Under the pieces are notes generated by a model that saw nothing but the letters and a program-made list of their open reading frames with translations, was not told where the DNA came from and did no database searches. Positions 45,153-53,631 of a stretch of DNA of 64,000 bases are shown piece by piece. Source of the DNA: Paraburkholderia sejongensis (GTDB lineage: Bacteria > Pseudomonadota > Gammaproteobacteria > Burkholderiales > Burkholderiaceae); NCBI RefSeq assembly GCF_020880815.1, contig NZ_JAJITD010000001.1, forward strand, positions 372,001-436,000, written 5' to 3'. How positions within the stretch are numbered: position 1 is the stretch's first letter; every line of letters starts with the position of its first letter. Position numbers and translations under genes: made by a program.

Positions 45153-46046
45153 TCAGGGCTGGACGATCAGCTCGCCCGAGCGCCCCGGAATTTCGCCCCA
45201 CGTAACAGGGTACGATGGCAGCGTGTCGCGGTCTAGCGTGGCGTAGTAATCGCCCATCGTCGCGAACGTGTGACCCTGCGCGCGCCAGCCTTCCAGTAGC
45301 TGTTCGAAAATCGGCGCGAGCTTCTGGCCTTCGAGTTCCGCGTGCAGCGTGAACACCTGATCGTGCGGGTTGTTTTCGGTGTGCCTGAGCAGCCACGCGG
45401 CAACGTTGTGCGTGTCGACGCCGTCGACGCCGAGCACCTCGTCGAGCGTCGGCAGCGTGGTGGGCAGTTGCACGTGATTGAGCGTGCGGCCTTCGACCAC
45501 CGGCAGATACGGCGAGTGGCCACGGCCGTCGGACGCATAGCGCATGCCCCACGCGTCGATCTGCTCGAACGCGTGGCCGTTCATCTGCCAGCCGGCGGCG
45601 CCGTGCGTGACCGGCGGCGCGCCGAACACTTCGACGAAGCGCTCGTGGCTGTGCTGCATCTGCCGCGCAGTCCACGCGCGGTCTTTCGAGCGCACGTTGT
45701 CCTGCCAGTACACGTGGTCCCACGTATGAATGCCGCACTCGAAGCCGGCTTCGTGGATCGCCCGCATCTCGGCCGCGGCCTTCGCGCCGATGTCGGGACC
45801 GGGCAGCAGCACGCCGTACATCAGCTGGCGGATGCCGTAGTGCTCGACCACCGACGTGCGCGACACCTTCTTCAGAAAGCCCGGCCGCAGCACGCGGCGC
45901 ATCGCCCAACCGGTGTGGTCGGGGCCGAGGCTGAAGAGGAAGGTGGCGCGCGCCTTGAAGCGGTCGAAGATGCGGGCGAGATTCGGCACGCCTTCGCGGG
46001 TGCCGCGCAGCGTGTCGACGTCGATCTTCAGGACGATGCGAGCCAA
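45153..46046 (-). CDS. arnD: Polysaccharide deacetylase ArnD (Ara4FN-phosphoundecaprenol deformylase)
   Basis: A 297-residue NodB-fold metal hydrolase that removes the formyl group from undecaprenyl-phosphate-Ara4FN. MARIVLKIDVDTLRGTREGV holds the first Asp pair, ECGIHTWDHVYWQ the metal His residues, and THGAAGWQMNG and VFTLHAELEG the later motifs. The length matches E. coli ArnD (296). Last gene of the leftward L-Ara4N operon, ten bases after the decarboxylase gene. Confidence 0.96.
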   Translation of the reverse strand: MARIVLKIDVDTLRGTREGVPNLARIFDRFKARATFLFSLGPDHTGWAMRRVLRPGFLKKVSRTSVVEHYGIRQLMYGVLLPGPDIGAKAAAEMRAIHEAGFECGIHTWDHVYWQDNVRSKDRAWTARQMQHSHERFVEVFGAPPVTHGAAGWQMNGHAFEQIDAWGMRYASDGRGHSPYLPVVEGRTLNHVQLPTTLPTLDEVLGVDGVDTHNVAAWLLRHTENNPHDQVFTLHAELEGQKLAPIFEQLLEGWRAQGHTFATMGDYYATLDRDTLPSYPVTWGEIPGRSGELIVQP

Positions 46047-46056
46047 GGCCGCGCTC

Positions 46057-47103
46057 TTATTGCTGTTCGACGAGCGCGCGGGCTTCGGCGACGTGGCCGC
46101 GATACGCTTCGAAAATCTTGCGCAGCGCTTCGTCGAACGTCGAGGTCGGCTTCCAGCCGAGTTCCTGCATCGTGTTGTCGATCTTCGGCACGCGGTTCTG
46201 CACGTCCTGGTAGCCGTTGCCGTAGTACGCGCCCGACGACGTTTCGACCAGTTGCACCTGCTTGGCCATCGCCGCGTATTCGGGGAATTCGGCGGCCAGC
46301 GCGAGCATCTTGTGCGCGAGCTCGCGCACCGAGAAGTTGTTGGTCGGATTGCCGATGTTGTAGATCTTGCCGGTCGCGACGCCGTTCTTGTTCTCGATGA
46401 TCTTCATCAGCGCGCTGATGCCGTCGTCGATGTCGGTGAACGCGCGTTTTTGCGCGCCGCCGTCGACGAGGCTGATGTTCTCGCCGCGCACGATATGGCC
46501 GAGGAACTGCGTGACCACCCGCGAGCTGCCTTCCTTCGGCGTGTAGATCGAGTCGAGGCCCGGGCCGATCCAGTTGAACGGGCGGAACAGCGTGAAGTTC
46601 AGGCCTTCCATCCCGTAGCCCCAGATCACGCGGTCCATCAGCTGCTTCGAGCACGCGTAGATCCAGCGCGGCTTGTTGATCGGGCCGTACGACAGTTGCG
46701 ACTCTTCCGGATCGAACTGCTCGTCCGTGCACATCCCGTAGACCTCGGAGGTCGACGGAAACACCAGGTGCTTGCCGTACTTGACCGCGGAGCGCACGAT
46801 CGGCAGGTTCGCCTCGAAGTCGAGTTCGAACACGCGCAGCGGCTGCTTCACGTAAGTGGCGGGCGTGGCGATTGCGACCAGCGGCAGAATCACATCGCAC
46901 TTGCGGATGTGATATTCGACCCATTCCTTGTTGATCGTGATGTCGCCTTCGAAGAAGTGCATCCGCTCATGATTGACGAGGTCGCCCAGGCGTTCGGTCT
47001 GCATGTCCATCCCGAACACTTCCCAATCGGTCGTTTCGAGAATGCGTTTGGACAGGTGATGGCCGATAAAGCCGTTCACACCCAGAATCAGGACTTTTTT
47101 CAT
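46057..47103 (-). CDS. arnA: UDP-glucuronate decarboxylase, ArnA C-terminal-type
   Basis: A 348-residue extended SDR that oxidatively decarboxylates UDP-glucuronate to UDP-4-keto-pentose. NAD motif GVNGFIGHHLSKRI at the N-terminus, catalytic Ser/Thr in PSTSEVYGMC, Tyr-x3-Lys in YACSKQ, then RPFNWIGPGLDSIYTPKEGS. In E. coli this is the second half of bifunctional ArnA; here it is a separate gene whose start overlaps the formyltransferase stop by four bases. The symbol is used for the split half. Confidence 0.95.
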   Translation of the reverse strand: MKKVLILGVNGFIGHHLSKRILETTDWEVFGMDMQTERLGDLVNHERMHFFEGDITINKEWVEYHIRKCDVILPLVAIATPATYVKQPLRVFELDFEANLPIVRSAVKYGKHLVFPSTSEVYGMCTDEQFDPEESQLSYGPINKPRWIYACSKQLMDRVIWGYGMEGLNFTLFRPFNWIGPGLDSIYTPKEGSSRVVTQFLGHIVRGENISLVDGGAQKRAFTDIDDGISALMKIIENKNGVATGKIYNIGNPTNNFSVRELAHKMLALAAEFPEYAAMAKQVQLVETSSGAYYGNGYQDVQNRVPKIDNTMQELGWKPTSTFDEALRKIFEAYRGHVAEARALVEQQ

Positions 47104-48035
47104 GAATGTCGGGGAGTTTGGAGGAGCTTGGCGAATTCCGCCGGACTGACGACAGTTTCTGTGCCGTCGTGCTGCTGCCGTAATTCGTGGATGGTGATCG
47201 CGCGGCCGTCGCCGCAGATCGCAAAAACGGCATTATCGCTTACGTGCAGGCCCGGCGGCAAATCCGAGCGGAGCGCGCCGGGTGTGGCCAGACGCGCGCG
47301 CGCGACGATCAGACGGCGGCCGTGCACCTCCGTGAAAGCGCCCGGATAGGGCGGCGCGACCGCGCGGATCAGGTTGTAGACCTGCTGCGCGGACTGGCTC
47401 CAGTCGATCCGGCCGTCTTCCGGTTTGCGCCCGCCGTAGTAGCTGCCGTGCGCGAGATCGTTCGGCAGATGCGGCGCCTCGCCGGCGAGCAGCGCCGGCA
47501 GCACGCGCCACAGCGTCTGCTCGGCGGCCACCGTCACCTTGTCGAAAACTTGCGCGGCGGTGTCGTCGGGCAGGATCGGCACCGGCGTCTGCGCGATGAT
47601 CGCGCCGGCGTCGGGCTTGGCGGCCATCTCGTGCAGCGTCGCGCCGGTTTCGGTTTCGCCGTTGAGCACCGCCCAGTTGGTCGGCACCCGGCCGCGGTAC
47701 TTCGGCAGCAGCGAACCGTGCATGTTGTAAGCGCCCCGTGCGGCGAGCGCCAGCAGCTCGAGCGGCAGCATGTGCCGGTAGTAGAACGAGAAGATGAAGT
47801 CCGGCCGCGCCGCGCTCACCGCGGCGCGCAACTCCGCGCTTTTCGGGTCGGCCGGCGTCAGCACCGGGATGCCGTGCTCGGCCGCGACCGACGCGACGCT
47901 GCCGAACCAGATGTTCTCGCTCGGGTTGTCTTCGTGAGTGACGACGAGCGCCACGTCGACGCCGCGCGCGAGCAGCACCTGCAGGCAGCGCACGCCGACG
48001 TTGTGATACGCGAATACGACGGCGCGCGGCTTCAT
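47100..48035 (-). CDS. arnA: UDP-Ara4N formyltransferase, ArnA N-terminal-type
   Basis: A 311-residue methionyl-tRNA formyltransferase-fold enzyme that formylates UDP-L-Ara4N with N10-formyl-THF. Catalytic Asn and His are in YNMHGSLLPKYRGRVPTNWA, and the folate-site Asp follows in ETGATLHEMAAKPDAG. The C-terminal OB-like domain (GAFTEVHGRRLIVARARLAT) is present. It corresponds to residues 1-305 of E. coli ArnA. It overlaps arnC upstream and the decarboxylase downstream by four bases each. Confidence 0.94.
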   Translation of the reverse strand: MKPRAVVFAYHNVGVRCLQVLLARGVDVALVVTHEDNPSENIWFGSVASVAAEHGIPVLTPADPKSAELRAAVSAARPDFIFSFYYRHMLPLELLALAARGAYNMHGSLLPKYRGRVPTNWAVLNGETETGATLHEMAAKPDAGAIIAQTPVPILPDDTAAQVFDKVTVAAEQTLWRVLPALLAGEAPHLPNDLAHGSYYGGRKPEDGRIDWSQSAQQVYNLIRAVAPPYPGAFTEVHGRRLIVARARLATPGALRSDLPPGLHVSDNAVFAICGDGRAITIHELRQQHDGTETVVSPAEFAKLLQTPRHS

Positions 48036-49078
48036 GGCATGGGCTCCTGGCCGGCGAGCGGAGTGGCTTGCACCGCCGCTTGCGTGACGCTTTCGCGCGG
48101 CGCCTGGCTAATGGGCACACCGTCGCGTTCTTCGAGAATGGTCTGCACCAGATAGCGCGGCCGCGCGCGCACCTGCTGATAGATCCGGCCGATGTATTCG
48201 CCGAGCAGCCCGAGCGCGAAAATGATCACACCGAGCAGGAAGAAGGTGATCGCGAACAGCGTGAACACACCTTGCACTTCCGCGCCGATGATGAAGCGGC
48301 GAATCAGCAGCAGCACGAACAGCGCAGCGGACCCGAGCGACAGGATCACGCCGATGAACGACAACCACTGCAGCGGCACCACCGAGAAGCCGGTCACGAG
48401 GTCGAAATTGAGCCGGATCAGCGAGTACAGCGAATATTTCGATTCGCCGGCGAAGCGCTCTTCGTGAGCGACCTCGATCTCGACCGGATTCTGCGCGAAC
48501 GTGTAGGCGAGCGCCGGAATGAACGTGTTGATCTCGCCGCAGCGGTTGATCGTATCGATGATGTGACGGCTGTACGCGCGCAGCATGCAGCCCTGGTCGG
48601 TCATCTTGATGCGGGTGATGCGCTCGCGCAGCTGGTTCATCGCGCGCGAGGCCTTGCGCCGCCACAGGCTGTCCTGGCGTTGCAGGCGGATCGTGCCGAC
48701 ATAGTCGAAGCCTTCGCGCATCTTCGCGACCAGCTTGCCGATTTCTTCCGGCGGATTCTGCAGGTCGGCGTCGAGCGTGATCACGATGTCGCCGCGCGAC
48801 TGTTCGAAGCCCGCGAGGATCGCCATGTGCTGGCCGTAGTTGCCGTTCAGCAGGATCACCCGGGTCGTGTCCGGACGCGCGCGGAACTGCTCGGCGAGCA
48901 GCGCGGCGGATTTGTCGCGGCTGCCGTCGTTGATGAAGATCACTTCGTAACCGGTGCCGAGCGCGTCGAGCGCCGGGTACAGGCGCGCGAACAGCGCGGC
49001 CAGTCCGGCTTCCTCGTTGTACACCGGGATGATGATCGACACCTCCGGGGTGACCGCGCGATATGGCGTATAACTCAT
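48032..49078 (-). CDS. arnC: Undecaprenyl-phosphate Ara4FN transferase ArnC
   Basis: A 348-residue GT2 glycosyltransferase that moves Ara4FN from UDP to undecaprenyl phosphate on the inner face of the membrane. It opens with VSIIIPVYNEEAGLAALFAR; ITLDADLQNPPEEI is the metal-binding DxD region. Two C-terminal membrane spans (WLSFIGVILSLGSAALFVLL; GVFTLFAITFFLLGVIIFAL) are as in E. coli ArnC. It overlaps the formyltransferase gene (4 bases) and lies six bases after arnB. Confidence 0.96.
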   Translation of the reverse strand: MSYTPYRAVTPEVSIIIPVYNEEAGLAALFARLYPALDALGTGYEVIFINDGSRDKSAALLAEQFRARPDTTRVILLNGNYGQHMAILAGFEQSRGDIVITLDADLQNPPEEIGKLVAKMREGFDYVGTIRLQRQDSLWRRKASRAMNQLRERITRIKMTDQGCMLRAYSRHIIDTINRCGEINTFIPALAYTFAQNPVEIEVAHEERFAGESKYSLYSLIRLNFDLVTGFSVVPLQWLSFIGVILSLGSAALFVLLLIRRFIIGAEVQGVFTLFAITFFLLGVIIFALGLLGEYIGRIYQQVRARPRYLVQTILEERDGVPISQAPRESVTQAAVQATPLAGQEPMP

Positions 49079-49084
49079 GTCCGC

Positions 49085-50236
49085 TTATTTTCCGTATTGT
49101 TCGCAAATTTCGTTGACCGCGCGGCACACGCGCTCGACGTCGGCTTGTGTCATCAGCGTGAACAGCGGCAGCGTGACCGTGGTCGCGCCGAAGCGCTCGG
49201 CGTGCGGGAACATGCCTTCCCTGAAACCGAGCCCGCGATACAGCGTGAACAGATGCAGCGCCGGATAGTGCACGCCGGAGCCGATGCCGCGCTCCTTGAG
49301 CTCGCCCATGAAGCCCGCGCGGTCGATCGACAGTTTTTCGAGCGGCAGCGTGATCTGGAACATGTGCCAGTTGCTGTTCTCGAAGTCGGCGACCGGCAGG
49401 CCGACGCCGAGCTTCACCGCGGCGCCGCCTTCGAGCCCCGCGAAGTACGCGCGCACGAGCTTCCTGCGCTGCGCGATGAATCGTTCGAGGTGCGGCAGCT
49501 GGCCGAGGCCGACCCGCGCGGCGACGTCGGTCAGGTTGTACTTGCCGCCGAGCACGTCGCAGTCCATGCCGTCGAAGCCGGTGCGGGTGATGCCCTGCAG
49601 CCGGTACTTCTGCGCGAGCAGCGCCTCGTCCTCATTGTTGAGCACCAGCGCGCCGCCTTCGACCGACGTCAGATTCTTGTTCGCATGGAAGCTGAACGAC
49701 ACGATGTCGCCGAGCTTGCCGATACGCTCGCCGTTCCACGTCGAGCCGAACGCCTGCGCGGCGTCCTCGATCACGCGCAGGTTGTGCGCGCGGGCGATCG
49801 CGTAGAGCCGGTCCATATCGACCGGCAGGCCGGACAGAAACACCGGCAGCAACGCCTTGGTGCGCGGCGTGATCGCTTTTTCGAGCAGGTTCAGATCGAT
49901 GTTGCGGGTGACCGGGTCGATGTCGGCAAACACCGGGGTCGCACCGGTTTCGAGGATCACGTTGCAGGTCGACACCCAGGTGGCCGGCGTCGTGATCACT
50001 TCGTCGCCGGGACCGACGCCGGCGATGCGCAGGCCGATTTCGAGCGTCGCGGTGCCGGAATTGAAGGTGCGCACCGGACGGCCGCCGCAGAACTCGGACA
50101 GCGCCGCCTCGAACTTCTGGTTCTGCGGACCGGTGGTGATCCAGCCGGAACGCAGCACGTCGGCGACGCCCTGAATCGTTTCCTCATCGACCTCGGGTTT
50201 GACAAACGGCAAAAACGGGACTGTTGACTGGGTCAT
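49085..50236 (-). CDS. arnB: UDP-Ara4O aminotransferase ArnB
   Basis: A 383-residue PLP enzyme (DegT/DnrJ/EryC1 family) that aminates UDP-4-keto-arabinose with glutamate. The PLP Lys is in SFSFHANKNLTSVEGG; VIEDAAQAFG carries the cofactor Asp; FNSGTATLEIGLRIAG and TPATWVSTCNVILETGATPV are family landmarks. Start ATG 50236 (MTQSTVPFLPFVKPEVDEET) matches known ArnB starts; the frame continues upstream without a ribosome site. The site before 50236 is itself weak. Confidence 0.95.
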   Translation of the reverse strand: MTQSTVPFLPFVKPEVDEETIQGVADVLRSGWITTGPQNQKFEAALSEFCGGRPVRTFNSGTATLEIGLRIAGVGPGDEVITTPATWVSTCNVILETGATPVFADIDPVTRNIDLNLLEKAITPRTKALLPVFLSGLPVDMDRLYAIARAHNLRVIEDAAQAFGSTWNGERIGKLGDIVSFSFHANKNLTSVEGGALVLNNEDEALLAQKYRLQGITRTGFDGMDCDVLGGKYNLTDVAARVGLGQLPHLERFIAQRRKLVRAYFAGLEGGAAVKLGVGLPVADFENSNWHMFQITLPLEKLSIDRAGFMGELKERGIGSGVHYPALHLFTLYRGLGFREGMFPHAERFGATTVTLPLFTLMTQADVERVCRAVNEICEQYGK

Positions 50237-50505
50237 GAATGCATCGCTCGATTGATAGGGGCTCAGCCCGACGGGCGCGAAGTAAACCACAAAGTACGCG
50301 CAAACCCAAGGCCACGGCTGAAACGCGCAACCGCATAGCATACCGCGGCCCACCTTACGTCTGGCTTAGGCGGCTCGCAGGCCGCCCGGTTCCTGCGCGT
50401 GGCGGCGGGGTGCGGCCGCTTCGGGCCGCTTCCGGCCGCTCCCGCGCTGCCTTTTCCGGCGGGGCGCCGCGCGCTGCCGGCATGGTCCTGCTCGACGACG
50501 CGTGC

Positions 50506-50877
50506 TCAACTGCGCGCGAGCACGAATACGCCGATGAGGATGATGCCGATGCCGACCAGCTTCTGCACCGACATCACTTCGCCGAACAGGTACCACGCGG
50601 CCAGCGCGTTGACGACGTAGCCGAGCGACAGCATCGGATAGGCGATCGACACGTCGACCCGCGACAGCCCGACGATCCACACGACCACGCTGACCACGTA
50701 GCACGCGAGGCCGGCGATGATCGGCGGCTGCGTCGCGAGCCTGAAGCCGATGGGCAGGATGTTCGCACGGGTGAATTCGAAGTGTCCAACGGCATTCGTA
50801 CCGGCCTTGAGCAGCAGTTGCGCGCCGGCGTTCAGCGTCACGCCGGCCAGAATGCAGAAGAGGGAAATCGGGTTCAT
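50506..50877 (-). CDS. EamA/SMR-type small membrane protein, likely Ara4N-lipid flippase
   Basis: A 123-residue four-helix membrane protein: MNPISLFCILAGVTLNAGAQ, PPIIAGLACYVVSVVVWIVG, VSIAYPMLSLGYVVNALAAW, and the last span ending IILIGVFVLARS. It resembles ArnE/ArnF and small EamA transporters. Placed between arnT and arnB, it is the best candidate for flipping undecaprenyl-phosphate-Ara4N across the inner membrane, possibly as a homodimer since only one such gene is present. It starts 21 bases after arnT. Confidence 0.85.
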   Translation of the reverse strand: MNPISLFCILAGVTLNAGAQLLLKAGTNAVGHFEFTRANILPIGFRLATQPPIIAGLACYVVSVVVWIVGLSRVDVSIAYPMLSLGYVVNALAAWYLFGEVMSVQKLVGIGIILIGVFVLARS

Positions 50878-50898
50878 CGAACGTTCGGGTTTTCGTAG

Positions 50899-52734
50899 TT
50901 AGGGGTGGGCCGGCGACGCCGGGATGGGCGCGGAGGCCGGTTCGGCGGGCGCGGTCGGCGGCGCGCTCGCGGTCAACGGTGCGCTCGCCTCGGCCGCCGG
51001 AGCGGACACGGCAGCTGCGCCCGCGGCACCGCCCGCCGGCAGCGGCTTCATCACCACCACCCGGCGCGAGTCGCGCGCGATCACCTGCATCGGCAGGCCC
51101 TGCTGGACGAGGCGGTCATAGGTCGACGGCGGAATCAGCGCGAGCGCGTAGCGCTCGGCCTTCCAGCGCTCGATCCATGCGTCGATGGTCGGCACCCATT
51201 TTTGCGGCTCGACCGAGATGCCGAACGCAAGCTCGTCCGGGTGCTCGACCATGATCATCGTGTGACCGATGTAGAACGGCAGCGTGTGATCGAGCACGCC
51301 GACCGAGTAGAACGGCGTGTCCGGCGGCAGCTTCGCGAGTTGGGCCTTGATCGCCGGGGCGAGCGGCGCGCCCGAGCTGAGCCGGCCGAACACGTCGTGG
51401 CCGGTTCCGGCGATCGTGCCGAGCAGCAGCCACGCCGCGCCGAACGCGGTCAGCGCGCCGAGGCCGGCGCGTTTGCCGACGCCGCCGGCCAGCCCGCGGC
51501 GATTGAGCCACAGCGCGACCAGCGTCAGCACGAACGCGACCGCGAGTGCGGCGAGCACCCAGCCGCGGAACTCGGCATACAGCTCGGCCGGGTTGCGGGC
51601 GCTGCCGGCGCGCGGCAGGAACAGCGCGGCGAACGCGGCGGCCACGAAGAACAGCGCATAGCCGGCCAGATGGCGATGCAGCTGCTCGCGCGTGACGAGC
51701 GGCAGGTACATGCCGATCAGCATCGCGATCGGCGGGGCGATCGGCAGCGTGTAGGACAGCAGTTTCGAATGCGACGCGCTGAAGAACAGAAAGATGAACA
51801 CGATCCACGTGAGCATCAGCGTGACCGGCGCGAAGCCGTTCGGCTGGCGCGGCTGGCGCCACGCGTGGCGCACGCTTTGCACGCTCACCGACAGCCACGG
51901 CAGGAAGCCCACCAGCAGCACCGGCACGAAGTAGTAGAACGCGCCCGGGCGGTTCTGCTCCGGCGTCAGATAGCGCCTGAACTGCTGGACGACGAAGAAA
52001 AAGTTCAGGAATTCGGGATTGCGCTGCTGCACCAGCACGAACCAGGGCGTCACGACCGCGAAGAACACCACCAGTCCGCTGATCAGATACAGACGCTTCC
52101 ACAACGCCCAGTCGCGCGCGATCAGCGTGTACAGCACCAGCACCGCGCCAGGCAGGATCACGCCGACCAGCCCCTTGGACAGCACCGCTAGCGCCATCGA
52201 CGCCCAGCACACCCACATCCAGCCGCGCGCGCACGCCGGGCGCAGCGCGGGGCGCTGCGCGAGCAGCAGCGCGCACAGCGTGAGCGTCATCCAGAACGAC
52301 AGGCCCATGTCGAGCGTGTTGAAGTGGCCCATCAGATTCCAGTACGGCGAGCAGGCGAGCACCAGAGCCGCGAACACGCCGGTCGCGGTGTTGAACAGCC
52401 GCGCGCCGGTGAAGCCGATCAGCAGCACGCCGGCAAAGCCGGTCAGCGCGGTGTACAGGCGCGCCTGCCATTCGCCGAGCCCGAACCATGCAAACGTCAG
52501 CGCGTTCGCCCAGGTTTGCAGCGGCGGTTTTTCGAAGTACTTGTAGGCGTTGTAGCGCGGCGTGATCCAGTCGCCGGTAACGAACATTTCGCGCGCCATT
52601 TCGGCGTAGCGGCCTTCGTCGCTCGGCAGCAGATGGCGCCAGCCGAGCGGCACGAACCAGATTACGGCAAGCGCGAGCACCAGCAGCAGGATCGTGGTGC
52701 GGTTGAGCGGTAGCCTCGATGGCGTATCGTTCAT
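50899..52734 (-). CDS. arnT: Lipid A Ara4N transferase ArnT
   Basis: A 611-residue polytopic glycosyltransferase (GT83) that transfers L-Ara4N from undecaprenyl phosphate to lipid A phosphates on the periplasmic face. The first periplasmic loop LPSDEGRYAEMAREMFVTGD carries the conserved acidic residues, then WITPRYNAYKYFEKPPLQTW. About 12 membrane spans. A Pro/Ala-rich tail (about 45 residues) follows the periplasmic domain. ATG 52734 is chosen (AAGG upstream) over a TTG three codons earlier. First gene of the arn operon as seen here. Confidence 0.96.
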   Translation of the reverse strand: MNDTPSRLPLNRTTILLLVLALAVIWFVPLGWRHLLPSDEGRYAEMAREMFVTGDWITPRYNAYKYFEKPPLQTWANALTFAWFGLGEWQARLYTALTGFAGVLLIGFTGARLFNTATGVFAALVLACSPYWNLMGHFNTLDMGLSFWMTLTLCALLLAQRPALRPACARGWMWVCWASMALAVLSKGLVGVILPGAVLVLYTLIARDWALWKRLYLISGLVVFFAVVTPWFVLVQQRNPEFLNFFFVVQQFRRYLTPEQNRPGAFYYFVPVLLVGFLPWLSVSVQSVRHAWRQPRQPNGFAPVTLMLTWIVFIFLFFSASHSKLLSYTLPIAPPIAMLIGMYLPLVTREQLHRHLAGYALFFVAAAFAALFLPRAGSARNPAELYAEFRGWVLAALAVAFVLTLVALWLNRRGLAGGVGKRAGLGALTAFGAAWLLLGTIAGTGHDVFGRLSSGAPLAPAIKAQLAKLPPDTPFYSVGVLDHTLPFYIGHTMIMVEHPDELAFGISVEPQKWVPTIDAWIERWKAERYALALIPPSTYDRLVQQGLPMQVIARDSRRVVVMKPLPAGGAAGAAAVSAPAAEASAPLTASAPPTAPAEPASAPIPASPAHP

Positions 52735-52835
52735 CAATTTCAACCTTTTTGTTATCGATGCCGCGCGCGGGCGGCGCGGTGGTGCGCGACGGGCGGCGCC
52801 GCGTGCCGGCCTGGGCCGGCGCGTGGGCGCCCGGC

Positions 52836-53210
52836 TCAGGCTTCGATCAGCAACGCGGCGGCGACCTTGCGGCCTTCGGCCATCAGAATGTTGTAGGTGC
52901 GGCAGGCGGCCTTGAAGTCCATCGCCTCGACGCCGATGCGTTTTGCGGTCAGCGCCGCGGTCAGGCGCGGGTGCGGAAAGCGCAGCCGCTCGCCGGTGCC
53001 GAACACGACGACCTCGGGCGCGGCCTCGATCAGCATCGCGAAGTGCTCGGCGCTCAAGTGCTCGAACGACGAGACGGGCCAGCGAATGACTGGCGTGTCC
53101 GGCAGCACGAGAATGCTGCCCGAGTGACGTACCAGATTGATTTCGACGTAGTCGGCGCCGTAGCCGGTAACGGTGTTCAGCGCGCCGCTCGAATCCTGAT
53201 GTAATTTCAA
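52836..53210 (-). CDS. Mth938-like (DUF498) domain protein
   Basis: A 124-residue protein. I place the start at TTG 53210, reading M-K-L-H-Q-D-S-S-G-A-L-N-T-V-T-G-Y-G, which is where related Burkholderia proteins begin; no ATG is in frame nearby. The core SILVLPDTPVIRWPVSSFEH and VVVFGTGERLRFPHPRLTAA is the Mth938/DUF498 fold (NDUFAF3 relatives). Function in bacteria is unknown. It lies 101 bases upstream of arnT on the same strand and could be co-transcribed. Confidence 0.8.
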   Translation of the reverse strand: MKLHQDSSGALNTVTGYGADYVEINLVRHSGSILVLPDTPVIRWPVSSFEHLSAEHFAMLIEAAPEVVVFGTGERLRFPHPRLTAALTAKRIGVEAMDFKAACRTYNILMAEGRKVAAALLIEA

Positions 53211-53631
53211 ATTGGTTTTCCGAAGTCGTCGTGAGACGTCAGGGCGAAAAGCCGGCCGGGTTCGGCGCGGCGCCGACCGCGCGGTTTGCCGCGCGCGACT
53301 GCCCGCCTGACTCCGCGCCTGACTCCCCGCTTGACACACGAGGGGGGCCGAAAAGGCTTGCCGATGCGGTTGGTGCATTGCGGAAGTCGGCCAAAATCCG
53401 CTAAATTATAACTTTTTAGCCGCCTTGCGGCGCCCCTCGCTCAAGTGCCGTCACAAGCTGCGGTTGAGCATCGTCGTGGCCCACCGGCTACCTGCGTCGG
53501 CCGCGCCCGCTTTTCGTTGCGTTTCCGAGCCGTTTTTTCCGCTGCTCGATCCGACCCGCGCCAACCCGCGCGACCCCGCCGCGTCAGCCCCAAGGTTTGC
53601 CCAAGCCACCAACCAGGATGAAGTGCCCGCC
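53211..53631. other. Divergent region between the Mth938-like gene and alaA
   Basis: 421 bases. An AT-rich island at 53400-53420 contains TATAAT on the minus strand and TATAAC on the plus strand, a likely shared promoter area. The part from 53425 to 53631 stays open in the alaA frame but is not family-like; it is taken as leader. Confidence 0.45.

Noticed and set aside
48068..50227. 719-codon rightward frame across arnC/arnB
   Set aside because: Same antisense GC artefact; both arn genes are clear on the minus strand.
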